Shown here: piece by piece, positions 1-5,059 of the stretch | Layout: each line of letters opens with the position of its first letter | How positions within the stretch are numbered: the first letter of the stretch is position 1 | Assembly: GCA_902494375.1 (NCBI GenBank) | Contig: CABUTL010000021.1 | Coordinates: forward strand, 1 to 11,705 | DNA from: an uncultured Collinsella sp. | Lineage (GTDB): Bacteria; Actinomycetota; Coriobacteriia; Coriobacteriales; Coriobacteriaceae | Reading direction: 5' to 3' | Length of the DNA stretch: 11,705 nt | Position numbers and translations under genes: made by a program | Notes under the pieces: model-generated | Databases searched by the model: none | What the model was told of the DNA's origin: nothing | Seen by the model: only the letters and a program-made list of their open reading frames with translations

Positions 1-2
1 GT

Positions 3-782
3 GGTGTAGGCGAGCCGCAGCTGATGCTCGACAGGGGCACATCCGTCATTTTTGTAATGAGCCGCGTAGTACTGCGCGATGCTGGCGTTCATCTCGCTGC
101 CATTGCGATGGCGCTCAAACTGGCGTCTGCAGGTCTCGATGATCTTTGCTACCGACTTGGGTGCCGTCGCGGGAACAAGGGCGAGATAGCCCTCAAATAG
201 CTCGTTGATGCTCAGGAGGCACAGCAGGTCGATCAGCGTCCTTATGGCTGCTCCCTCGGCGGAAAAGTGCGCGGTCATGCGGTTATATCGGTTGCGGTCG
301 ACGATGGCCGCATGGGGTCTTGGAGTTTTCTGCCCCGTGGTCCCGGGCTTTTGCCGCGCCTGTGTATTGAGCTCGACGTTGCAGCGCTTGAGGCCGTCCA
401 ACGGAAGGAACAGTGCGGTGCGCAGGGTGTTCCGCTTGCTTTCGAGTTCATGACGCTCGTCGGGTTCCCATTCGAGCTTGAGTTTCGTGTCGAGCGCCGT
501 AAGCATATGGGCTAGGCAGCCTACGGTAAGAACGTACGAATCGTTGTCGCGTTTTGGGGCATAGGGGTCTGTCAGCTTGCGAATGTCGGGGTCGCCCATG
601 ATCTTTGTGCAGCGCTTCAGCAGTTGAGGGTGGTCGGCCAAGATCGTCGCGAGCGGTAGCGACGCGTAGTTCTTGATGGTCGCGGCGGCAAAGGCGGCGT
701 CATATTCGTTTGCATATGCTCGCTCAATGCGGGCATCCAGAATGCTTTTCTTATCGCCGTCTTCAGCGTGGTGGTTTGTCAT
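3..782 (-). CDS. Hypothetical protein, C-terminus beyond the left edge
   Basis: An uninterrupted minus-strand frame of 260 codons begins at ATG 782-780 and runs off the window. GGAG sits five bases before the ATG, which supports this start. The protein opens MTNHHAEDGDKKSILDARIE. It looks soluble, with no signal peptide or membrane segment, and is rich in Arg, Lys and His with scattered single Cys residues. It appears mostly helical. A basic, proline-containing linker (TQARQKPGTTGQKTPRPHAA, about residues 140-160) splits it into an N-terminal part and a hydrophobic helical part (about 175-215). I recognise no family and assign no function. It is transcribed away from deoC and has a long non-coding leader upstream. 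The frame's length and ribosome binding site make a real gene very likely; its total length is unknown. Confidence 0.8.
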   Translation of the reverse strand, partial: MTNHHAEDGDKKSILDARIERAYANEYDAAFAAATIKNYASLPLATILADHPQLLKRCTKIMGDPDIRKLTDPYAPKRDNDSYVLTVGCLAHMLTALDTKLKLEWEPDERHELESKRNTLRTALFLPLDGLKRCNVELNTQARQKPGTTGQKTPRPHAAIVDRNRYNRMTAHFSAEGAAIRTLIDLLCLLSINELFEGYLALVPATAPKSVAKIIETCRRQFERHRNGSEMNASIAQYYAAHYKNDGCAPVEHQLRLAYT

Positions 783-796
783 AGCTTCTCCAATCG

Positions 797-873
797 GTTG
801 ATGTTCGTGCTGTTTGTTGATGTGTTGGTTGTCGTGAGTGATGTGCTTGCCGTGGGTGATGTGCTGACGTTGG
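797..873 (-). repeat. Imperfect TGATGT (ACATCA) repeat cluster in the leader
   Basis: TGATGT occurs at 799, 818, 839 and 857, with start-to-start distances of 19, 21 and 18 bases. The last two copies are part of an imperfect 18-base tandem duplication (838-855 and 856-873, both beginning GTGATGTGCT). On the minus strand this becomes an A/C-rich, probably unstructured segment with ACATCA repeats ending about 15 bases before the start codon of the hypothetical gene. Spacing near two helical turns would suit a protein-binding array, but simple-sequence expansion is equally possible. Confidence 0.5.
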
Positions 874-1080
874 GGTGCTATGCGGTTTTCAATGAGCCCG
901 TGAGGCAGTTGCTGCAGGGGCGGGATGGAACGGCCCATGCAAGGCGGAAGGCATCGTGCTCAAAATCGAGACAGCAATGCCTTGGGTGCCTCACATGTGG
1001 CAGTTACCTCATTAAGTTGTCATTGCGTTTGGGGCTGTACTTTGCCGATCTTCTTTCTCTTACACGCTGAAAACTGAAAC

Positions 1081-1110
1081 TGAATATGCTCGATCTACTT
1101 AAAACCGCAA
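1081..1110 (-). promoter_or_regulatory. Possible minus-strand promoter for the hypothetical gene
   Basis: Read on the minus strand, TTGCGG (1110-1105) is followed after 18 bases by TATTCA (1086-1081). Initiation near 1074 would give a leader of about 290 bases. The -10 match is poor and the -35 element overlaps the hairpin near 1105, so this is only a candidate. Confidence 0.25.
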
Positions 1111-1120
1111 CGGCGGTCTT
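1101..1120. terminator. Small bidirectional terminator-like hairpin
   Basis: ACCGC and GCGGT flank the loop AACG, with AAA before and CTTTT after. Read on the minus strand the same stem is followed by GCGGTTTTA. The stem is only 5 bp, extendable by A-T pairs. No complete gene lies immediately upstream on either strand. Confidence 0.35.
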
Positions 1121-1305
1121 TTATCAACTTACATGTCGGAACGTGTCTTTGCAAGTACTTTTTTGCGTTTGTTTCAAATGGGGTGGTTTTGCAACCGTCA
1201 CGCGCCACGCTATGCGAACGCGCCCCGGCTCAGATAAGATGGTGCGATCGAGTTCTACCGCGCTCACCGCAAGTAGTCTTTGTTGCTGAGATAGGTCACG
1301 GCCGA

Positions 1306-1346
1306 AAGGGGCCCGTATCCCAACAGATACGGGCCCCTTGCTATTT
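1306..1346 (+). terminator. Perfect 14-bp terminator-like hairpin without an upstream gene
   Basis: Arms AAGGGGCCCGTATC (1306-1319) and GATACGGGCCCCTT (1326-1339) pair perfectly around the loop CCAACA and are followed by GCTATTT. The T-run is weak, so termination may be inefficient. No plus-strand coding sequence lies upstream, because the nearest gene is divergent, and no minus-strand gene would end here. It may be the 3' end of an unannotated small RNA or an attenuator in a long deoC leader. A possible -10 (TAAGAT, 1236-1241) lies about 70 bases upstream but lacks a good -35. Confidence 0.55.
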
Positions 1347-1416
1347 AAATGGGCATGAGGGTGTATTGAGGGGGGATGTCTTGCTGTCGGCATCCGCGTG
1401 CGGTGCCATTCGCTGT

Positions 1417-1437
1417 CCGTAAATTATACGTTTACGG
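1417..1437. promoter_or_regulatory. Inverted repeat upstream of deoC, possible operator
   Basis: CCGTAAA and TTTACGG form perfect 7-bp arms around the spacer TTATACG, about 120 bases before the deoC start. The symmetry and AT-rich core suit a dimeric repressor site. I could not place a convincing -35/-10 pair around it, so the link to deoC control is inference. Confidence 0.35.
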
Positions 1438-1556
1438 CTAATTTCATACCACTTGTCGGAATGCGGACGCTGTCCTTGCATGCCGGGCGTACATTGAACG
1501 TGGTTTTTCGCGTGAAGCCACGAATCGGTTGCCAGCCCTGAACAAGGAGGCCCAGC

Positions 1557-2249
1557 ATGACGCTTGCCAAACCCATCAATAAATACATCGACTATATCGA
1601 TGCCCCCGAGGACACGTTTGAGCAGTATGTCGAGAAGGCGTTAAAGTACAACTTTCGCTGCGTATTTGCGAACCTTCAGGAGTACGAGACGGGCCGCGCC
1701 ATGCTCGAGGGCTCTGACATCATCCTTGCCGGCGCCATCGACTTTCCCCAGGGCACTATGACGCTTGAGGAGAAGCTTGCGAGGTTTGAGGAATACGCTG
1801 CGTGTGGCTTTACCGAGATTGACTACGTTTTGAATCAGGGGTCGATCGAGAACCGCGATTTTGATGCCATCGAGCGCGAGATGACTACCATTGCTGATTT
1901 TTGTCGCGCGCATGGCATCACTGACAAGGTAATCGTCGAGATGTGCAAGCTGGACGGCGACGACGCCGCCAAGCGCCGTGTATGCGAGATCGCGCTGGAG
2001 GCCAAGCCGGGATTCCTTAAGACATCGACCGGCAGAAGCTTTGGCGGTGCTAAGCTCGAGGACGTGCGGCTGATGCACGAGGTGCTCGGCGATGCCGTGG
2101 CAATCAAGGCGGCGGGCGGTATCCATAATTACGAAGAGGCTTGCGCATTCATCGAGGCCGGCGCCAGCGCGTTAGGCGCATCGGCGGGCATCGCGATCGT
2201 CGAGGGCGCACCGACGGATGAGCGTCGCTGGCAGACGTATTTGACCTGA
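1557..2249 (+). CDS. deoC: Deoxyribose-phosphate aldolase (DERA, class I)
   Basis: DERA reversibly cleaves 2-deoxyribose 5-phosphate to glyceraldehyde 3-phosphate and acetaldehyde, linking deoxynucleoside salvage to glycolysis in the cytoplasm. The 230-residue length is normal for this TIM-barrel family. The Schiff-base lysine is in FLKTSTG (Lys155). The proton-relay partners fit Asp89 in EIDYVLN and Lys184 in IKAAGGI, and GASALGASAG near residues 202-211 matches the phosphate-binding end of the barrel. AAGGAGG lies six bases before the ATG, fixing the start. No other deo genes (phosphorylase, phosphopentomutase) are visible here. The downstream neighbours are two HAD phosphatases, so it may act in general sugar-phosphate metabolism. 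The family assignment is firm; its control is not evident beyond the inverted repeat upstream. Confidence 0.93.
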   Translation: MTLAKPINKYIDYIDAPEDTFEQYVEKALKYNFRCVFANLQEYETGRAMLEGSDIILAGAIDFPQGTMTLEEKLARFEEYAACGFTEIDYVLNQGSIENRDFDAIEREMTTIADFCRAHGITDKVIVEMCKLDGDDAAKRRVCEIALEAKPGFLKTSTGRSFGGAKLEDVRLMHEVLGDAVAIKAAGGIHNYEEACAFIEAGASALGASAGIAIVEGAPTDERRWQTYLT

Positions 2250-2380
2250 GCGATAAAGCTTCACGACCACACGCCGTTCATGTTCGAGACAATATGACTT
2301 TTTGCCCGTTGTAAACGGAGTCGCGATGGGTGTTCTGTATGATGGCTCAGACAAGGTTGTTCAATGACAGGGAGGCATAT

Positions 2381-3223
2381 ATGGCAATCAAAGCCATCGC
2401 GATGGATATCGACGGTACGCTCACCAACGATCAGAAAGTGATTAGCCCGCGTACGCGCGAGAAGCTGCTCGCGGCGCAGGAGTCGGGCATTAAGCTCATC
2501 TTGGCTTCGGGCCGTCCCGCATGGGGACTGCACGCCTTGGCGCAGGAGCTCGACCTTCAAAACCATGACGGTCTGCTGGTTGCCTTTAATGGCGCGCATG
2601 TGGTCGACGCTCAGACCGATGAGGTCCTTTTTGACCAGGCTATGCCGGCTGACGAGCTGCACCGTCTGATTGATCACCTGCGTAATTTTGACGTGATCCC
2701 TATGATTTCGCTCGGTCGCGATTTGCATGTCGTGGATTCGTATCACTGCATGATCACGCTGCCTGACGGCTCGCAGAAAAACATCGTCAAATACGAGCGC
2801 GATGCGTGCGATCTTAAGATTCGCGAGGTGGAGAGCCTGCATGAGGTCGCTGATGCTTATCCCGTGGACAAGCTGCTGACGGCGGGCGATCCGGCCTACC
2901 TGCAGGCGCATTACGAGGAGATGTATGCGCCCTTTAAGCAGACGCTTTCGGGCATGTTTACGGCCGACTGGTACTTTGAGTACACGGCGCCCGGTATCGA
3001 CAAGGCCCGCGCACTCGAGGGTGCCCTGCCCAAGCTCGGCATCGATGCCAGTGAGGTCGTATCGTTTGGCGACGGCCAGAACGACAAGTCCATGATTGAG
3101 TGGGCCGGCACCGGTGTTGCCATGGGTAACGCCGTCGAAGAGGTTAAGGCTGTAGCCCAGATGGTGACCGCCGATAACAACGAAGATGGCATTGCGGTGG
3201 CGCTGGATAAGCTGCTGGGTTAG
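2381..3223 (+). CDS. Cof-type HAD phosphatase
   Basis: This is a HAD-superfamily hydrolase of the Cof/YidA type (subfamily IIB), 280 residues long, normal for the group. Such enzymes dephosphorylate sugar phosphates, flavin precursors and other small phosphates; the substrate cannot be inferred here. Motif I is DIDGTLT (nucleophile Asp9, acid/base Asp11), motif II is LASGRP (Ser43), the motif III lysine is Lys208 in GIDKARAL, and motif IV is FGDGQND (Asp231, Asp235). The cap domain lies between motifs II and III. I chose the ATG at 2381 because AGGGAGG precedes it and the protein then begins directly with the first beta strand; an in-frame extension to 2330 has no such support. It lies 131 bases after deoC, and CCGTT-GTA-AACGG (2306-2318) plus TATGAT (2338-2343) in that gap hint at a separate weak promoter. 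Confidence 0.9.
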   Translation: MAIKAIAMDIDGTLTNDQKVISPRTREKLLAAQESGIKLILASGRPAWGLHALAQELDLQNHDGLLVAFNGAHVVDAQTDEVLFDQAMPADELHRLIDHLRNFDVIPMISLGRDLHVVDSYHCMITLPDGSQKNIVKYERDACDLKIREVESLHEVADAYPVDKLLTAGDPAYLQAHYEEMYAPFKQTLSGMFTADWYFEYTAPGIDKARALEGALPKLGIDASEVVSFGDGQNDKSMIEWAGTGVAMGNAVEEVKAVAQMVTADNNEDGIAVALDKLLG

Positions 3224-3246
3224 AATCGCCGATTAATGCATGGCTC

Positions 3247-3275
3247 GGGCGCCTGCTTGCGGGCGTCCTTTTGTT
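3247..3275 (+). terminator. Hairpin terminator between the two HAD genes
   Basis: GGGCGCC (3247-3253) pairs with GGCGTCC (3262-3268), with one G-T pair, and is followed by TTTTGTT. The downstream gene's ribosome binding site begins only a few bases later, so the hairpin may partly uncouple the two HAD genes instead of ending the operon completely. Confidence 0.55.
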
Positions 3276-3287
3276 AGGGAGGGTGCC

Positions 3288-3947
3288 GTGTCCGCATTTC
3301 CGTTCGACGCCGTTATCTTTGACATGGACGGCGTCATTGTCGATACCGAGTATTACTACTTGGGCGAGACTGCCGCGTTTGCCAAGGAGCTTGGACTTAA
3401 TCTGACTCAAGAGGAGTTGAATGGGCAGGTCGGTACCTCGCATCAGTTCTTCCTGCATATGCTGGTCGATTGGTTTGAGCGCGCCGGTAAGGGACACTTC
3501 ACTGGCGAGGAGGCGTTGGCCCGTTGGGACGAGTGGGCGCATAAGCGTCCGCGTGACTATCAGGCTTTGATTAACCCAGGCGCCGTGGATACGATTCGAG
3601 AGCTGCCGCGCCGTGGCGTTCGCGTGGCGCTTGCCAGCTCGTCTCCCATGGTTAGCATCGAGGAAGTGCTCAACGCATGCGGGCTGTCTGATGCCTTTGA
3701 GTATGTGGTGAGCGGCGAGCAGTTTAAGGAGAGCAAACCCGAGCCCGACATCTACCTGCATGCGCTGGACCTGCTGGGGCTGCCCGCGAATCGTTGCTGC
3801 TGCGTTGAGGATTCCGTTCCGGGCATTACCGCGGGTAAGCGAGCCGGCCTGACGGTCATTGCCAAGCGCGAGGAACGCTTTGGCTTTAGCCAGGATGCCG
3901 CGGACAAGATTATCGACCAGCTGCCGGAGCTGCTCACGCTTTCTTAG
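3288..3947 (+). CDS. HAD hydrolase, beta-phosphoglucomutase-like (subfamily IA)
   Basis: This 219-residue HAD hydrolase has a small helical cap inserted after motif I. Members include beta-phosphoglucomutase and 2-deoxyglucose-6-phosphate or other sugar-phosphate phosphatases. Motif I is FDMDGVIVDTE (Asp12, Asp14), motif II is ASSSP (Ser117-119), the conserved lysine is Lys150 in ESKPEPDIY, and the acidic motif is VEDSVPGI (Glu174, Asp175). The cap covers roughly residues 18-90. The GTG at 3288 is preferred because AGGGAGG precedes it and it gives the usual short N-terminus before motif I; upstream in-frame codons overlap the terminator hairpin. The DGVxxDTE motif and length fit phosphatase and mutase members equally well, so the reaction is left open. 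It follows the Cof-type gene by 64 bases. Confidence 0.88.
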   Translation: MSAFPFDAVIFDMDGVIVDTEYYYLGETAAFAKELGLNLTQEELNGQVGTSHQFFLHMLVDWFERAGKGHFTGEEALARWDEWAHKRPRDYQALINPGAVDTIRELPRRGVRVALASSSPMVSIEEVLNACGLSDAFEYVVSGEQFKESKPEPDIYLHALDLLGLPANRCCCVEDSVPGITAGKRAGLTVIAKREERFGFSQDAADKIIDQLPELLTLS

Positions 3948-3952
3948 GAGCG

Positions 3953-3970
3953 CGGTAGTTGCGCGTTTTT
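3953..3970 (+). terminator. Weak hairpin with T-run after the second HAD gene
   Basis: GCGCG and CGCGT can pair around a seven-base loop and run into TTTTT, just after the stop codon at 3947. The stem is short, so this is a weak terminator at best. The much stronger hairpin at 4031-4071 probably completes termination. Confidence 0.4.
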
Positions 3971-3998
3971 CGGGTCAGATGAGTAAATACCCGACATT

Positions 3999-4027
3999 TT
4001 GGTGCGGCAGCAAGCATACTTTATGCT
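3999..4027 (+). promoter_or_regulatory. Promoter and palindrome upstream of the GntR gene
   Basis: TTGGTG (3999-4004) and TATGCT (4022-4027) are separated by exactly 17 bases, a plausible sigma70 promoter. AGCATA-CTT-TATGCT (4013-4027) is a perfect palindrome that contains the -10 element, as expected of an operator. Control by the adjacent GntR regulator is an inference. Initiation would fall near 4033, inside the left arm of the following hairpin. Confidence 0.5.
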
Positions 4028-4030
4028 AAT

Positions 4031-4071
4031 GCGGGCTTAAGGGCTTGTTGAATGCCCTTGAGCCCGCTTTT
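4031..4071 (+). terminator. Strong 14-bp terminator between HAD and GntR genes
   Basis: Arms 4031-4044 (GCGGGCTTAAGGGC) and 4054-4067 (GCCCTTGAGCCCGC) pair fully with one G-T pair and are followed by TTTT. It should end transcripts coming from the HAD genes. It also lies right at the start of transcripts from the promoter at 3999-4027; those would begin within the first arm and so would probably not form the whole stem. Confidence 0.7.
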
Positions 4072-4097
4072 GACTTAATTGTGCTGGGAGAGGGTAT

Positions 4098-4841
4098 ATG
4101 CCACCGACTGAAGGGCTAACTGACGGTAAAGCAGCGATACCGCTGTACCGACAGGTCATTGATATCATTAAAAACGAAATCAACTCCGGCGCCTACAAGG
4201 CAGGCGCGCGGATACCCAACGAATTCGAATTGGCTGAGAGCTATAAAGTTGGCCGCGTTACCGTGCGACGCGCTATTGAGGAGCTCGTCCAGCAGGGCTA
4301 TCTAACGAAGCGACAGGGGAAAGGCACGTTCGTCAATGCCCCCAAGCTCAAGCGCAAGATTCGCCAGAAGGATGACGTCCAGAGTTTTTCGGACGCATGC
4401 CGCGTTAACGGAATGGAACCGGGGGCGTGTGTCATTTCGAGAAAGATACTGCCGGCGGATTCTACCGAAGCACAGTTCTTTGGTGTTCCCGTTGGAACTG
4501 ACTTGATTTGCGTCGAGCGTGTGCGTACTGCCGATGGCGTCCCCGTCATGCTTGAGAACAACATATACGTTTACGAGGACAACGCCTATCTATCAACGGC
4601 GCCTCTATCTAACCAATCCATTTTTGAGTTCGTGCGCAACCAGACTGGCCGCATGCCCGCGTTTACCGACCCGTGCACGCTCGAGATCGCGTGCGCATCG
4701 CCCGAGGTCGCTCGGTTGCTGGCGGTTCCCGTTGGCGAACCCTTGTTTTATATGGAAGCCTTCTTTTTCGATGAGCAACGGCGGCCGTTTATCATCGGTC
4801 GTCAGCGGATCGTTGGGTCTCGCTACGTTTTTGACATCTAG
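4098..4841 (+). CDS. GntR/HutC-family regulator, candidate controller of the Amadori operon
   Basis: This 247-residue protein has the standard HutC layout. Residues 15-80 are an N-terminal winged helix (PLYRQVIDIIKNEI, then RIPNEFELAESYKVGRVTVR, then GYLTKRQGKGTFV). Residues 95-243 are a UTRA effector domain (IYVYEDN, SIFEFV, LLAVPVGEPLFYME). HutC members usually repress neighbouring catabolic genes until a metabolite, often a phosphorylated sugar or amino-acid derivative, binds UTRA. GGGAGAGGG precedes the ATG at 4098. The gene lies in the same direction as the transporter operon, separated by 218 bases with its own hairpin and a second promoter, so it is probably a separate transcript. GntR regulators of this class (FrlR, FraR) serve the known fructoselysine and fructose-asparagine loci, which fits. 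The ligand, a phosphorylated Amadori compound, is inferred. Confidence 0.9.
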   Translation: MPPTEGLTDGKAAIPLYRQVIDIIKNEINSGAYKAGARIPNEFELAESYKVGRVTVRRAIEELVQQGYLTKRQGKGTFVNAPKLKRKIRQKDDVQSFSDACRVNGMEPGACVISRKILPADSTEAQFFGVPVGTDLICVERVRTADGVPVMLENNIYVYEDNAYLSTAPLSNQSIFEFVRNQTGRMPAFTDPCTLEIACASPEVARLLAVPVGEPLFYMEAFFFDEQRRPFIIGRQRIVGSRYVFDI

Positions 4842-4852
4842 GACATTGCGAA

Positions 4853-4890
4853 TGGAAACGCCCGGTGGATCATCTCACCGGGCGCTTCCA
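4853..4890 (+). terminator. Long hairpin after the GntR gene
   Basis: TGGAAACGCCCGGTG (4853-4867) pairs with CACCGGGCGCTTCCA (4876-4890) with a single A-C mismatch and an eight-base loop. It lies 11 bases after the GntR stop codon and separates it from the operon promoter. No T-run follows, so termination would depend on stem strength or another factor. Confidence 0.5.
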
Positions 4891-4893
4891 TAC

Positions 4894-4919
4894 CGTTCAC
4901 GGCGCGAACGCGACCGTTC
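4894..4919. promoter_or_regulatory. Cluster of GAACG half-sites upstream of the operon promoter
   Basis: CGTTC (4894-4898), GAACG (4906-4910) and CGTTC (4915-4919) alternate in orientation, and ACCGTTCA is repeated exactly 21 bases apart (4893-4900 and 4914-4920 region). The same GAACG core recurs twice at the transcription start. This suggests an upstream regulator site that may act together with the downstream one. The evidence is sequence symmetry only. Confidence 0.35.
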
Positions 4920-4951
4920 AACCGCGTTGCGGCAATCAGTTTGAAATTATC

Positions 4952-4980
4952 TTGATGACGGGAAAAGCTGCTGGTAATCT
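4952..4980 (+). promoter_or_regulatory. Sigma70 promoter of the Amadori operon
   Basis: TTGATG (4952-4957), a 17-base spacer and TAATCT (4975-4980) form the best promoter match in the window. Transcription should begin near 4987, giving a leader of about 73 bases before the transporter ATG. Confidence 0.65.
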
Positions 4981-5000
4981 ATAGAACGTCATAGAACGTT
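4981..5000. promoter_or_regulatory. Tandem 10-bp repeat at the start site, candidate operator
   Basis: ATAGAACGTC and ATAGAACGTT are adjacent ten-base direct repeats differing only in the last base. Within them AACGT-CATAGA-ACGTT also forms an inverted repeat. They begin directly after the -10 element and cover the predicted start site, a classic repressor position. The neighbouring GntR/HutC protein is the obvious candidate to bind. Confidence 0.5.
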
Positions 5001-5021
5001 TGCCTTATGCAAGCGTTGAAG

Positions 5022-5041
5022 CGAGATGCGATGCAGTCTCG
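5022..5041 (+). other. Leader hairpin just before the transporter ribosome binding site
   Basis: CGAGATGC and GCAGTCTCG pair around GAT with one bulged G. The hairpin ends about ten bases before GGAGG of the transporter gene and could affect transcript stability or translation. No function is demonstrated. Confidence 0.3.
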
Positions 5042-5059
5042 AGTTCTTTGGAGGTATCT

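Larger units (their letters stand above)
783..1556. other. Long non-coding region between divergent genes
   Basis: This 774-base stretch separates the minus-strand hypothetical gene from deoC. Short open frames exist on both strands, but none has a convincing ribosome binding site or a protein-like composition. It holds a TGATGT repeat cluster next to the minus-strand gene, a small hairpin near 1105, a perfect terminator-like hairpin at 1306-1339, an inverted repeat at 1417-1437, and a weak GU-containing hairpin (CGTGG/CCACG arms, about 1498-1523) just before the deoC ribosome binding site. I found no tRNA, rRNA or recognised riboswitch. Confidence 0.6.

Noticed and set aside
768..1070. 100-codon plus-strand open frame
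   Set aside because: Its Val-rich start comes from translating the TGATGT repeats, and it overlaps the start and leader of the minus-strand gene. No ribosome binding site is visible.
1286..1300. GCTGAGATAGG resembling the TPP riboswitch GCTGAGA motif
   Set aside because: The other conserved TPP elements (the ACCTGATC-like segment and flanking helices) are absent, and the gene downstream is not a thiamin gene.
1124..1393. 89-codon minus-strand open frame across the terminator hairpin
   Set aside because: It spans the 14-bp hairpin, has no good ribosome binding site and looks non-protein-like.
4519..4944. 141-codon plus-strand open frame overlapping the GntR gene
   Set aside because: It is out of frame with the UTRA domain, Arg/Ser/Pro-rich, and continues through the hairpin after the GntR stop.
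5000..5059. N-terminal extension of the transporter to an upstream start
   Set aside because: It would begin inside the candidate operator with no ribosome binding site. ATG 5060 has a strong GGAGG and gives the expected N-terminus.
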